DNA of 64,000 nucleotides from Candidatus Riflebacteria bacterium HGW-Riflebacteria-2. Its GTDB lineage: Bacteria; Muiribacteriota; Ozemobacteria; Ozemobacterales; Ozemobacteraceae. The translations under genes were made by a program, and so were the position numbers. This document shows positions 1-9,489 of this stretch, piece by piece; position 1 is the stretch's first letter; the number at the start of each line of letters is the position of its first letter. The stretch covers positions 1 through 64,000 of the forward strand of contig PGYA01000022.1 in assembly GCA_002839435.1 (NCBI GenBank), read 5' to 3'. Below the pieces are notes generated by a model. It did not search any database, had not been told where the DNA came from, and saw only the letters and a program-made list of their open reading frames with translations.

Positions 1-83
1 TCACCAGGCGCAATCTATGGTAAATAGCTATGGCTTTGCGTCAATATTGCCTGGCTCGAAGTTTTCGCTTATGAGATCCCTGT
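1..83 (+). repeat. Dispersed intergenic repeat, copy 1 (cut by window edge)
   Basis: This segment matches positions 13758-13840 almost without gaps and shares a core with the copy near 49.9 kb. Conserved blocks are TCACCAGGC at the left end, TAGCTATG and TGCGTCAA in the middle, and GCCTGGCTCGAAGTTT to the right. CCAGGC (4-9) and GCCTGG (49-54) form an inverted repeat with a 39-base spacer, the same spacing as in copy 2. It lies upstream of the plus-strand gene at 202. Its left part is outside the window. I do not recognise the family. Confidence 0.6.
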
Positions 84-201
84 CTGCGCACTCACAATAT
101 AACTCCACTCGTAACTGAATCTTTACTGCAAAAACGCTATTTTGCTGGACAAAAGGAGATATTATTGGTAGCAATAAAAAATAAAATCAAGCGAGGTAGT
201 T

Positions 202-582
202 ATGACTGAACAGGCAAAAAAAGAGCGTGTTGTCGTTTTGGGTGCAAGCACCAATCCTGATCGCTATTCGAACAAAGCGGTAAAGATGCTTCTGGAATAC
301 GGGCACGAAGTGGTTCCGGTGCATCCGGTCGCAACTGAAATCGAGGGTCTGGCTGTCGTGCCGAGGCTCAATCAGGTGACCGGCAAGGTCGATACTCTGA
401 CCCTTTATCTGTCGCCAGACACGCTGACACCAATGCAGGCCGACATAGTCAACCTGAACCCGGGCAGAGTCATTTTCAATCCAGGCACTGAGAATCCGCC
501 GTTGATGCAGGCTTTGCGTCAGCACGGGCTCAAGGTGGTAGAAGCCTGCACCCTGGTGCTGCTGCGCACCAGGCAGTTCTGA
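202..582 (+). CDS. CoA-binding domain protein (YccU/CoA_binding_2 family)
   Basis: This 126-residue single-domain protein has the size and fold pattern of small cytosolic CoA-binding Rossmann proteins. The N-terminal strand and turn VVVLGASTNP at residues 10-19 is followed by a Ser/Asn-rich helix start and the HEVVPVHP strand near residue 35, the usual layout of the family. The ligand is presumed to be CoA or a related nucleotide, but the physiological role of the family is poorly defined. An AGCGAGG-like ribosome site precedes the ATG. It converges with the VWA gene, and the two stop codons are only three bases apart. Confidence 0.85.
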   Translation: MTEQAKKERVVVLGASTNPDRYSNKAVKMLLEYGHEVVPVHPVATEIEGLAVVPRLNQVTGKVDTLTLYLSPDTLTPMQADIVNLNPGRVIFNPGTENPPLMQALRQHGLKVVEACTLVLLRTRQF

Positions 583-585
583 TAA

Positions 586-2208
586 TCAATCGAGGGTTTT
601 GATTTCGGGCAGGTCGGGTAATGAAATGTCGAGCGATGGAGCAGTGTCCGCCGGAGAGGTTTTGCCAGACTGGGCGGGTTCGTCGGCTGCAAATTTTTCG
701 CGCAGTTTCTGCTGATTTGCGGCGATTTCTTCAACAAAGCGGTTGTCGAGATCCTGTAGAGCCTGAGTGCGGGCGGCAGTGTTGCTGGCGAAGAACGCTT
801 CGTCAAACTTTTCGCCACCAATCAGGGTCTTTTCAAAATACTCCAGTTCGGCCAGGCTGCATTTGAACTCGATCAGGTATTCTTCGTAAGCCCGCTTGCC
901 AAGTAATTCTATTTCCTGGCGGCGGAGATTTAGAAATTCGATGAAGCGCGCAATCTTGATGCTTTCTGCCTCCCTGACACGGGGAGCCTCGGCTTTTGCG
1001 TAAAACTCTTTCAGCAGCCGGTCAACGCTGGAAAGGTGCCCATCGAGATATTTTTTGCGGATGGCAAAGTTCTGCTGATGCTTTTCGGCGGCCATCTGAT
1101 GGGCCTGATTGATCAGTTGTCGGCAATCTTTTGCCGAAAGCCCATTGAACGAAGCAAAGCTGAGACCATGCACTGGCTGATTGGCCGGCAGTTTGATTCG
1201 GCTTACCAGGTGGCTGCAATCAGAGCGCTCAAGGTTGAAATGCTCGAGCATTTCGTCGATACTGAGCGGTTTTTCCTGTTCAGCGGCTGCCACGGCCAGA
1301 GACTTGACCCGGGTCGGAGTGTGGTATGGCCTGCTGCTCGTCGCTTCCAGACCGGCATGTTTGAGTGTTACCTTCAGCACACGGCTGGGTTTTTCTGGCG
1401 GCGGAACTGGTGAATTGTAGGAAAGTCGGTAATGTTTTTTCAGCTTGAGACGTGTGCTGAGCTTGTCGCAAAGGTCAGCAAGCTGATCGGAAGTCGCTGT
1501 CTGCAAATACCAGCCACCGGTTTCAGACGCAATGCCACCGAGAAATTCAGCGTCAATATCGTTGCCAAGACCAAGAGTTATTACTCTGATGTTCTTATCT
1601 ATTGCTGATTTGGTAACCTCATGCGGCTCATGCCGGGAAAGACGATGCTGACCACTTGGCGTGCTGTCCTGTCCGTCGGTAAGGCAGATAATGGTTTTAA
1701 GATCATTGATGCCTGCTTTGGTGTTAAGTTCTTCACAGGCTTCAAACAGGGCATCGAAAAGAGCTGTGCCTCCCCACGGCCGTATCTTGGCAACAGCCTC
1801 GACCAGAGATTTTTTATCGGTGGAAAAGTTATGATCCGTGTCAATATCGCTGCCAAAAGACATAATCGAAATATTAACCGGGTCGGCCAGACTCTTTACC
1901 AGGCCGGCCGCAGCTTTTTTGACATCAGGCATGGCAGCTTCGATGCTGGAAGAACGATCGACGACCAGAATCAGATAGTGTGTAAAATCCTGTGCAGTCA
2001 GCTTGAATTCAGCTACCGCGACATCGCTCTCCTCAACGATAAGCTTATCGTTCGCCAGTTCAAATGGTTTATCATGATATACCCTTAACATGGCTTCGAT
2101 TACCGGAAACCCGGAAGCATCGACATGAGTCAACCTGGTGGTGAGTTCCGCCGCAGGGGCCGAAGCAGCCATAAACATGAGAACAATAAACAGAAAGATT
2201 TTTTTCAT
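586..2208 (-). CDS. Exported von Willebrand factor A (VWA) domain protein
   Basis: The 540-residue product starts with a signal peptide (residues 1-20, ending APAA). A VWA domain spans about residues 75-260. Its metal-ion-dependent adhesion site looks complete: D84-x-S86-x-S88, T148 in WGGTALFDA and D178 in CLTDGQD, so it probably binds a divalent metal and a protein partner. The C-terminal third (about 340-510) is Lys/Glu-rich and predicted helical. It is the last gene of a three-gene minus-strand operon, 12 bases after the acyltransferase fusion, which suggests an envelope role. The ligand cannot be inferred. Confidence 0.85.
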   Translation of the reverse strand: MKKIFLFIVLMFMAASAPAAELTTRLTHVDASGFPVIEAMLRVYHDKPFELANDKLIVEESDVAVAEFKLTAQDFTHYLILVVDRSSSIEAAMPDVKKAAAGLVKSLADPVNISIMSFGSDIDTDHNFSTDKKSLVEAVAKIRPWGGTALFDALFEACEELNTKAGINDLKTIICLTDGQDSTPSGQHRLSRHEPHEVTKSAIDKNIRVITLGLGNDIDAEFLGGIASETGGWYLQTATSDQLADLCDKLSTRLKLKKHYRLSYNSPVPPPEKPSRVLKVTLKHAGLEATSSRPYHTPTRVKSLAVAAAEQEKPLSIDEMLEHFNLERSDCSHLVSRIKLPANQPVHGLSFASFNGLSAKDCRQLINQAHQMAAEKHQQNFAIRKKYLDGHLSSVDRLLKEFYAKAEAPRVREAESIKIARFIEFLNLRRQEIELLGKRAYEEYLIEFKCSLAELEYFEKTLIGGEKFDEAFFASNTAARTQALQDLDNRFVEEIAANQQKLREKFAADEPAQSGKTSPADTAPSLDISLPDLPEIKTLD

Positions 2209-2220
2209 AGCCAGCGTTCC

Positions 2221-5200
2221 TTATGCGGACTGACAAAGTGCCTTTGTCGCCATTTCCTTAACACCGCGCAGATCAACCTTGCCAGTGCCAAGAACCGGTA
2301 TTTTATCGACCTTCACGAACTTGTCTTTCTTGGGTATGAACAAATTCGGCAAGCCCATTCCCGCCATTTTTTCGAGGGTTTCTGCGATCTTTGTCTCATC
2401 GATGGTATGCAGCACCGCGAGAGTCTCGCCTTTGCGCTCATCCGGCACCGATGTGACGGCGAACACCTTGATTTCTGAGCCTAAAGCCTCATGCAGAGCA
2501 TCTTCGACCTTGCCGTGCGGCACCATTTCGCCACCAATCTTGGAAAACCTCGACAGACGATCGGTTATCTTGATAAACCCGCTTTCGTCCATGATCGCTA
2601 TATCACCGGTGACATACCAGCCGGCCTGCATGGCTTTTTCAGTGAGATCGGCACGCCCGATATAGCCCTGCATAACGTTCGGCCCTTTTACCAGCAACAT
2701 GCCAGGCTTGCCTGGTGGCAGCAGTTCGTTACTTTCCGGATCGACGATACGCACCGAAACACCCGGCACCGGGTGCCCGACAAAGCCGCGCCGGGAGCCC
2801 GACTGGTAAATGCCCTGCCCGCGGTAGTCAAGCGTGCTGACGGTAATCGCGGGCGAGCACTCAGTGGCGCCATAGCCTTCGATCGGCCTGATGCCGAACT
2901 TCTCTTCGAAAGTCAGCGCCAGGCGCTCGCTGAGCTTTTCAGCGCCAGTAAAGACGATACGCAGACTGCCCAATTGTCCGGGTGAACAGCGACGCATGTA
3001 GATCTGCAGAAAAGTCGGAGTGGCGATGAGGAAGGTGACACCCTGATGCTCGATGATATCGCCTATTTTGGCGGCATCGAGCGGGTTGGGATGGAACGCG
3101 ATGCTCATGCCGAAACGTATGGCATACCAGAGCGACATGAAACCAAACGAATGAAACAGCGGCAGAATGCCGAGCAGGCGGTCTTCATCGTTGACCGTCA
3201 TTACCTGCCCTACTGCTTCGACATTCGAAATCACGTTGTAGTGCGAAAGCATGACGCCCTTGGGCTCCCCGGTGCTGCCGCTTGAAAAGATAACCGTCGC
3301 GGTAGAATCTATGTTCGGGTGCGTGTTAGCGCCGCAAAAGCTTTCCAGCCAGGCGATCGGCAGGGTGACTGCTGCCAGCAGAGCGCTGAGCCTGGTCATT
3401 ATACCGACTGCGCCTACGACATCTTCGAGATAAACGATCTTGACTTCTTCTGGCAGCTCGATTGCCGCCTTTTCTATGAATTCGCGGCTGGTGATGATAC
3501 TGACAATGCCAGCCTGCTTTATGGCCGAGGTCATGCCAGATTTGCCGGCGGTGAAATTGAGATTAACACTGACCTTGCCGGCAAGCGCTATAGCAACGTT
3601 GGTAAGCGCTCCGCCGACGGTTGGCGGCATCAGAACGCCGACATACTGCTGATCTTGCCAGACCGGGCCGAGCTGGCGGGCTATGGCGATAGTCGATATG
3701 AGAGCCTTAAGACGCCTTACCACCTTGCCGGAAGAGTCAGAAAAAGCTACCCGCCATGGTCGCGTGCGCATGCGTCTGATAAAGTAGTGATGCAGCGGCC
3801 GGGTATCGTTGCGGCGGCATTCCCAGGAACGGGTGGCGAGCTCCTGAACGGCAAGCCTGATCTGGTGCGCCGGCGAGTCTGAGGGCAGCGGCTCACCGAA
3901 GGTAACGGTAATTGGATAGGGATAGGTTTCGGGAAGCTTGGTCAGAAAGCGCCCGCCAGAGCGGCTGTAAATGCTGCCCCAGACCCGGTCGAGGCAGACA
4001 GGTATGATTGGCGCCGTGCGGCCGCGCACAATTTTTTCCAGCCCGCGCCGGAAGGGAAGCATCATACCAGTGCGGGTAACCTGGCCTTCGGCGAAGATGC
4101 AGACGAGGTCGCCTTCATCGAGAAAGTTGCCGGCATCGCGCAGGGCGCGCAGTATCACCTTGAGACCGCCGGTAGCTGACACCGGAATCGCGTGCATGGC
4201 CTTCATGAAAGGATGCAACCAGCGATTGTTGTAGTAAATTTCATCGACGATAAAGCGCACCTGGCGGTCAGTGCTGGCCATGACCAGAAAGCCGTCAATA
4301 AACGAAACATGATTGGGCACCAGCAGGGCGCCGCCTTCGCATGGAATTTTTTCGCCACCAACTACTGTCAGGCGATAAAAGGTGTGCGTGACAATAACAA
4401 AAATAAGCCTGATCAGGAAGTCTGGCAGAAGATAGATGGCCCACAACATGCCGGCGGTGGTGATCACCGAAGCGAAAATCAAGATGCCGAGCGGTGAAAG
4501 CCCGGCAGTAGCGAGCCCGGCCGCGCCGAGTGAGCCAAGCATGATGGCTGCAAAAATAAAAACGTTGGCCAGGGCAATGACACCACCACGGCGTTCGGCC
4601 GGTGAGCGCCATTGCAGAATTGCATTAAGCGGCACGACGATGAGCCCGCTCGAGATGCCCAGTGCAACCATTATAGCAAGAGTCGCATAATAGCCGGGCG
4701 CTAACAGTCCAAAGAGTAGAGTCAGCAGGCCAATGCCAATGGCTCCCAGCGGAATAAGCCCATATTCAACCAGGCGGCCGGAAATGCGACCAGCCCAGAC
4801 GCTGCCGATTCCGACGCCCAGACCATAGAATGCCAGTGGCAAACCGCTCATCGTATCAGAATTCGACATGCCAACTGTCAGTGTCTTGGCATAAACCAGA
4901 ATATCCTGCCCGAGCAGGCTGGCGATCGCCCAGAACAGGCCCGAGCCAAGCACAGCCAGCCAGATAACCCGGTCTCCGATAATGGTATTGAACGATCCCT
5001 TCAACGTATCGACAAAACCGCCCTCGCTGCGGGCAGCTGGAACTTTGGCGACGCCAAACGAAGCGAACAGCCCGACAACGGCAAATCCTGCCAGTATCAT
5101 ACCGGCCAGCCAGGCGTCAGCTCCGACCAGATCGAGCATCAGGCCGCCAGACGCAGTGCCGGCGATAATCGCAACGAATGTCCACATTTCGAGAACACCG

Positions 5201-5706
5201 TTACCTTTCGACAGTTTTTCGTGCGGCAGAAGTTCGGGCAGAATACCATACTTGGCGGGGCTGAAGAACGCAGACTGCATTCCCATCAGTGCCAGAACGA
5301 ACAGTGGTGGCAAATAATCGGGATAAGCCAGACTGAAGGCAGCCATCAGCATTAAAACGACTTCGAGAGCTTTCATGTAAACGATTATGCTGGTTTTGCT
5401 GACTCTGTCTGCTACCAAGCCGGCCGGCAACGAAAAAAGCATGATTGGCAGGGTGAATACAACAAAGGTAAGAGTGGTCTGCAGCTGAGAAACACTGTCG
5501 AATTGAGGGTTTTCAGCCTGCATTCCGCTGGTGGCCGCACGAATCGCCAGAAAGGCGACAATCATTTTAAGAGCATTGTCATTAAAAGCTCCAAAAAACT
5601 GAGCAATCAATAATTGCCGCAGTGAAGACGGCATCTCGTTATTCTGTTCTTGCTTTGTAAACATTTCTCGAAGCGAAGTCGGCTGCGAGTTCTGCTGGTC
5701 GCTCAT
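2221..5706 (-). CDS. MFS transporter / PlsC acyltransferase / acyl-ACP synthetase triple fusion (LplT-Aas type)
   Basis: The 1161-residue protein joins three lipid-remodelling modules. Residues about 25-430 form a multi-helix MFS transporter like the lysophospholipid flippase LplT. Residues about 440-640 are a PlsC acyltransferase with the NHxxxxD motif (H466, D471) and an EG motif at 540-541. Residues about 665-1155 are an AMP-forming acyl-ACP/CoA synthetase with the P-loop SSGSTGEPKG (808-817) and GYGATE (944-949). By analogy with LplT and Aas, which are separate proteins in Escherichia coli, it would flip lysophospholipid inward and re-acylate it with activated fatty acid. A GGGAGG site precedes the ATG, which overlaps the upstream stop by four bases. 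Confidence 0.9.
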   Translation of the reverse strand: MSDQQNSQPTSLREMFTKQEQNNEMPSSLRQLLIAQFFGAFNDNALKMIVAFLAIRAATSGMQAENPQFDSVSQLQTTLTFVVFTLPIMLFSLPAGLVADRVSKTSIIVYMKALEVVLMLMAAFSLAYPDYLPPLFVLALMGMQSAFFSPAKYGILPELLPHEKLSKGNGVLEMWTFVAIIAGTASGGLMLDLVGADAWLAGMILAGFAVVGLFASFGVAKVPAARSEGGFVDTLKGSFNTIIGDRVIWLAVLGSGLFWAIASLLGQDILVYAKTLTVGMSNSDTMSGLPLAFYGLGVGIGSVWAGRISGRLVEYGLIPLGAIGIGLLTLLFGLLAPGYYATLAIMVALGISSGLIVVPLNAILQWRSPAERRGGVIALANVFIFAAIMLGSLGAAGLATAGLSPLGILIFASVITTAGMLWAIYLLPDFLIRLIFVIVTHTFYRLTVVGGEKIPCEGGALLVPNHVSFIDGFLVMASTDRQVRFIVDEIYYNNRWLHPFMKAMHAIPVSATGGLKVILRALRDAGNFLDEGDLVCIFAEGQVTRTGMMLPFRRGLEKIVRGRTAPIIPVCLDRVWGSIYSRSGGRFLTKLPETYPYPITVTFGEPLPSDSPAHQIRLAVQELATRSWECRRNDTRPLHHYFIRRMRTRPWRVAFSDSSGKVVRRLKALISTIAIARQLGPVWQDQQYVGVLMPPTVGGALTNVAIALAGKVSVNLNFTAGKSGMTSAIKQAGIVSIITSREFIEKAAIELPEEVKIVYLEDVVGAVGIMTRLSALLAAVTLPIAWLESFCGANTHPNIDSTATVIFSSGSTGEPKGVMLSHYNVISNVEAVGQVMTVNDEDRLLGILPLFHSFGFMSLWYAIRFGMSIAFHPNPLDAAKIGDIIEHQGVTFLIATPTFLQIYMRRCSPGQLGSLRIVFTGAEKLSERLALTFEEKFGIRPIEGYGATECSPAITVSTLDYRGQGIYQSGSRRGFVGHPVPGVSVRIVDPESNELLPPGKPGMLLVKGPNVMQGYIGRADLTEKAMQAGWYVTGDIAIMDESGFIKITDRLSRFSKIGGEMVPHGKVEDALHEALGSEIKVFAVTSVPDERKGETLAVLHTIDETKIAETLEKMAGMGLPNLFIPKKDKFVKVDKIPVLGTGKVDLRGVKEMATKALCQSA

Positions 5707-7670
5707 GGTTTCCTCCCAGGCAGGTTGGCGGTTGGATTGATTTTATACATATCATAATCAGGCTTTATCTCAGGATCGAAAGTCAGCAGGGCACTATCGG
5801 CCGGCAGCACGTTGCCATATCTTCGTATCAGCAGACTTTCAAGAATATCGCATTCTGCATGCTTTTCCATAGTGCCGTCGCCACTGTCGATAACGTAGAA
5901 GACAGGAGCATCGCCTCCGGCAGATTCGAATAAAAGCGAAGGCTCGCGATCTTCATTGGCAGCATGATCGTAGATAGCACGCAGCCAGGGCTTGCCATAA
6001 TCTGAGTCAAAAGCGAAAAACTCGATCTTTTCGATATCAGACCAGCGGCTGGCGCGATCGATCAGTTCTGCCGTCAACAGACGGTAGCCATCTTTTCCAT
6101 GTTTCACCCGGTAGACCGGGCAAGGCATGTACAGGCGATCATCATCGAGCTTCATTCGATACATGACCTGATTATAGTCAGTTCGTGGTTTTTTGTGCTC
6201 TTTTTCGGTAAAGAAAGCGGTAAAAGTGCCTTCGAGATAGACGGTTCGGCCGTCATCTGCGTCAAACCAGGGGTGATGCACCGGGTTATAAAAATTGTAG
6301 GCATCGTGGTCGATGATTCGGCGCGCATAAAGCCATGGCCCGGTAAAGGTGTCGGCTTCGCTGTACCAGATTTCACCGGTATCGCCCTGAGCAAACATGA
6401 TCCAGCGCTCACGATATCTGTTGTAACTTATTGAGCCGGTAAAATCGGCAAGGCGGCGACCAGAACCCATCTCTATCAGTCTCAGCCAGATTTCATCGGC
6501 CTTGATGTGTCCGTCTTTCAACAGCTGCCTCTGAACCACGGCGTTGTAAGGCAATGAACCTCGACGCCAGCGTAACACGGGGTGTCCATCAGCATCACGT
6601 TCGATATTGAACCATCTGTCATCTATCTTGCATGCAGCAGGAGTTGCACTGGCCGGGGCAACTTCGCTTAAACAGGTGTAATGTTCGTATTCTTCAGGCG
6701 TTACAAATGCGCTCAACGTTCGGGTTATTCTTTCCCATGGCTGCAGGCAGAAACCTGTGACATCACCGTATTTTACCGGCATAGCCCGCGCCGATTTGTG
6801 CTGCCGCTTTGACTCGAAGCGGCGAAATGGGATAAAAACACCCTGAAGTTCATCAAACACAGCATAGCCAGTCTCGACGGCTTCTTCTAGCGTTTTATGA
6901 ACGACATAACGGGCCGCCAGAATCTGTTTATCAGCATCAGTATCAGCAGTCAAAGGCAGCACAGTTTCTATCCAGACGAAGCCCGGTTCTGACAGGGGCA
7001 CCATTCGCCTGGCAAAACCTGTGGCATCGACGAAGAACTTGAGCGGGAACTGCCGGTCTGGCACGCCAGGCTTAGACAGATCTACTTCGCCACCCGAACC
7101 GCTCAAATTGATGCGATCAGACCCCAGTGTATCGCCATAAAAGCTCAACAACCTGTTCTGCCACACCACCGGAACAGCCGAGTCGAGTCCGATAACGTTG
7201 CCAACCAGATCTACCGGATGATCTGAGACGTCGATTCCGGCCAGCGTGCTGTCGCGATAACGACCGCTGCCGGTTATGCGATACAACCTTTCAGCGATGG
7301 CGGTTCTTTCGAGGGCAACCGTGCAGCTGGCGCCGGGTTCGATTTTAACAGTAACCGAACGTTCTCCGAAGAAGTCGATAGAGGGAATCCGGTAACCATG
7401 CCCGCGCACCAGAAAGCGCACAGTTTTTCCGATCAGGTCTGGCTCGATTACTGCAATATTGCCGAGATTGTCGCTCTGCCAGGTCAACGCGTTGAAGGCT
7501 TCAAGTTCTACCAGCGGGATGCCGCGCCCGTCGGCCGCATCAACTGTTGTAATAAGGAAAACACTATCGGAAACAGGCTTTTCAGCAGCAGACAGGCTCG
7601 CGCTCAGACAAAACAGCAGCAACGCCAGCAGCAGGCACCTGGCGCGGCAAAGTCTACTTTTCCAGATCAT
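5703..7670 (-). CDS. Exported protein with a probable beta-propeller (GH43/DUF4185-like) region
   Basis: The frame is open to 7739, but the start at 7670 is favoured: AGGGG lies six bases upstream and translation then begins just before a basic, hydrophobic signal peptide ending LSAA. The 655-residue product has an Ig-like or carboxypeptidase-regulatory-like N-terminal segment. A region with WIMFAQGDTGEIWYSE and TVYLEGTFTAFF patterns follows, which resembles blades of GH32/43 or DUF4185 propellers. No catalytic residues could be assigned, so enzyme activity is not claimed. It is the first gene of the operon with the acyltransferase fusion and the VWA protein, pointing to the periplasm or outer envelope. 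Confidence 0.7.
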   Translation of the reverse strand: MIWKSRLCRARCLLLALLLFCLSASLSAAEKPVSDSVFLITTVDAADGRGIPLVELEAFNALTWQSDNLGNIAVIEPDLIGKTVRFLVRGHGYRIPSIDFFGERSVTVKIEPGASCTVALERTAIAERLYRITGSGRYRDSTLAGIDVSDHPVDLVGNVIGLDSAVPVVWQNRLLSFYGDTLGSDRINLSGSGGEVDLSKPGVPDRQFPLKFFVDATGFARRMVPLSEPGFVWIETVLPLTADTDADKQILAARYVVHKTLEEAVETGYAVFDELQGVFIPFRRFESKRQHKSARAMPVKYGDVTGFCLQPWERITRTLSAFVTPEEYEHYTCLSEVAPASATPAACKIDDRWFNIERDADGHPVLRWRRGSLPYNAVVQRQLLKDGHIKADEIWLRLIEMGSGRRLADFTGSISYNRYRERWIMFAQGDTGEIWYSEADTFTGPWLYARRIIDHDAYNFYNPVHHPWFDADDGRTVYLEGTFTAFFTEKEHKKPRTDYNQVMYRMKLDDDRLYMPCPVYRVKHGKDGYRLLTAELIDRASRWSDIEKIEFFAFDSDYGKPWLRAIYDHAANEDREPSLLFESAGGDAPVFYVIDSGDGTMEKHAECDILESLLIRRYGNVLPADSALLTFDPEIKPDYDMYKINPTANLPGRKP

Positions 7671-7789
7671 AATCATCCCCTGCACCATCGTTTTGATAAA
7701 TATACCATTATGCTCATTCAGGCTAAAGCATAGTTTCAAATTCTAACTGGGCAAAACCAGGTAATATATGAAAGACGGCTAAAACCAGA

Positions 7790-7819
7790 TGCCGGGCACT
7801 GCTTAAGCAGTGCCCGGCA
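7790..7819 (-). terminator. 30-base perfect palindrome, probable terminator or stabilising hairpin
   Basis: The sequence is a perfect 30-base inverted repeat centred on TTAA, giving a 13-bp GC-rich stem with a four-base loop. It lies 24 bases after the stop of the minus-strand symporter gene and before the promoter region of nothing on its own strand until 7670. There is no T-run directly after the stem on either strand; on the minus strand a TTTT follows six bases later. It may stabilise the 3' end or terminate inefficiently. Confidence 0.5.
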
Positions 7820-7842
7820 CCGGCGGCAAGCGTGCAAATAGA

Positions 7843-9276
7843 TCAGCGCAACGGGTGCATCCTGGGATAGCGCGCTTCGTAATCGCGCAGCATTGCTGAG
7901 ACGACTCCAGATAATGCCAGTAGCGCAATAAGATTCGGAAAAGCCATCAGGCCATTGGCGATATCAGAGAGGTTCCAGATCAGTTCAAGCGGAACAGCAG
8001 CGCCAACAGGAATCAGCAGCACATAAACAAGGCGATAGATAAAGACTGCTTTCTTGGCGCGTTTGGGATTCTCGTCGAACATATAACGCACGGAACGGTC
8101 GCCATAATAGCTCCAGCCGATCATCGTCGAGAAAGTGAAAAATATCAGACCAAAGCTGACAACATGGTGGCCCCAGGGAACATTGTGTCTGAACGCGGCG
8201 GCTGTCAATTCTGCACCCTTGAGACCAGCGAACAGAGAGGCTTCTGCTGGATTGAAATAGCCGCTGGTAATAATCACCAGCGCAGTCATAGTGCAGATAA
8301 CGATGGTATCGATAAATGGTTCGAGCAATGCTACCATGCCTTCGCGAACCGGTTCAGAAGTTTTGGCTGCCGCATGCGCGATTGGCGCCGAACCGAGTCC
8401 GGCTTCATTGGAAAACAGCCCGCGCGCAATGCCCCAGCGCATCGCCTGGGCGACGCCGAAGCCGAGCACGCCGCCGGCGGCTTCCTGCAGGCCGAATGCT
8501 GATCCAAAAATCATTTTAATAGCCGGAATCAGGTTCTCACGCTGCACGAAGAGAATGTACAGTGATGCCGCCACGTAACCAAATGCCATGAAAGGCACGA
8601 TTTTGTCGGCAAAACTGGCAATACGCTTGATGCCACCAAGTATAACGATGCCAACAATTATAGCGATAACAATACCGATCACCAGTCTAACCATGTTGAA
8701 TCCCTCGCCAGTTGAGGCGGAGACCAGTCCGGCTTCGGTCAGGTAGTTATGCAGAGGCCCGGCCACTGAGTTGGCCTGCACCATATTGCCGATACCAAAG
8801 GATGCGACAAAGGCAAAAATGGCGAAGAGCATACCAAGCTTTGGCATTTTGAGGCCATCGCGCAGATAATACATAGGCCCACCGGCGACTTCGCCATCAG
8901 AGTCGATTGTGCGGTATTTCATTGCCAGCAGACAGCTGGTGAACTTGGTACACATGCCGATAAAGGCGCTGACCCACATCCAGAAAACCGCACCGGGCCC
9001 ACCGCTGACCAGAGCAGTTGCGACGCCGGCTATATTGCCGGTGCCGACCGTTGCGGCCAGAGCAGTAGACAGAGCCTGAAAGTGGGTGATCTCACCCTTG
9101 TCTTCAGGATTCTCCCACTTACCGGAAATCAGAGACCAGGCGTGCGCGAAAAACCTTATCTGCACCAACCTCATCTTAAAGGTAAGCCAGACGCCGGTAC
9201 CGACGATCATGAACATGAGAAAATAGCCCCAGACATAGCCGTTAACGGTCTCGACCCATTTTGCGAATTCTTCCAC
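7843..9276 (-). CDS. Sodium:alanine/glycine symporter (AGCS family)
   Basis: The 477-residue protein is a polytopic inner-membrane transporter expected to import alanine or glycine with sodium. The family signature is visible as GTGNIAGVATAL followed by GGPGAVFWMWVSAFIGM in the first quarter, and ARGLFSNEAGLGSAPIAHAA in the middle matches the conserved central loop. Length is normal for AGCS. The start is GTG, with GGAGG five bases upstream; the ATG two bases earlier is out of frame. It is a single-gene unit, divergent from the flavoprotein operon. Neighbouring genes give no hint of substrate preference. Confidence 0.93.
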   Translation of the reverse strand: MEEFAKWVETVNGYVWGYFLMFMIVGTGVWLTFKMRLVQIRFFAHAWSLISGKWENPEDKGEITHFQALSTALAATVGTGNIAGVATALVSGGPGAVFWMWVSAFIGMCTKFTSCLLAMKYRTIDSDGEVAGGPMYYLRDGLKMPKLGMLFAIFAFVASFGIGNMVQANSVAGPLHNYLTEAGLVSASTGEGFNMVRLVIGIVIAIIVGIVILGGIKRIASFADKIVPFMAFGYVAASLYILFVQRENLIPAIKMIFGSAFGLQEAAGGVLGFGVAQAMRWGIARGLFSNEAGLGSAPIAHAAAKTSEPVREGMVALLEPFIDTIVICTMTALVIITSGYFNPAEASLFAGLKGAELTAAAFRHNVPWGHHVVSFGLIFFTFSTMIGWSYYGDRSVRYMFDENPKRAKKAVFIYRLVYVLLIPVGAAVPLELIWNLSDIANGLMAFPNLIALLALSGVVSAMLRDYEARYPRMHPLR

Positions 9277-9426
9277 ATTTACCTCCGGGAAACAAAACTA
9301 TCTCTTATCAGCTATCGGGTTAGCACGCTCAGAGATTGAGATCTAACCCCGGCTTTTTCTAACATTCATTTGCGACAACCCAATTGTTCTACTTAATCAG
9401 ATGAACCATAAAAAAATAAGTACCTA

Positions 9427-9456
9427 TTGGACTTTGTGGCGGCCTGCAATTATAAT
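9427..9456 (+). promoter_or_regulatory. Candidate sigma-70 promoter for the flavoprotein operon
   Basis: A perfect -10 TATAAT (9451-9456) has TTGGAC (9427-9432) 18 bases upstream as a weak -35. The -10 sits inside a short inverted repeat (CCTGC ... GCAGG, about 9443-9463), which could be an operator. Transcription would begin near 9463, 27 bases before the first start codon. Confidence 0.45.
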
Positions 9457-9489
9457 GCGGCAGGTCGAAAATCAATATGGGTGAAGCTT

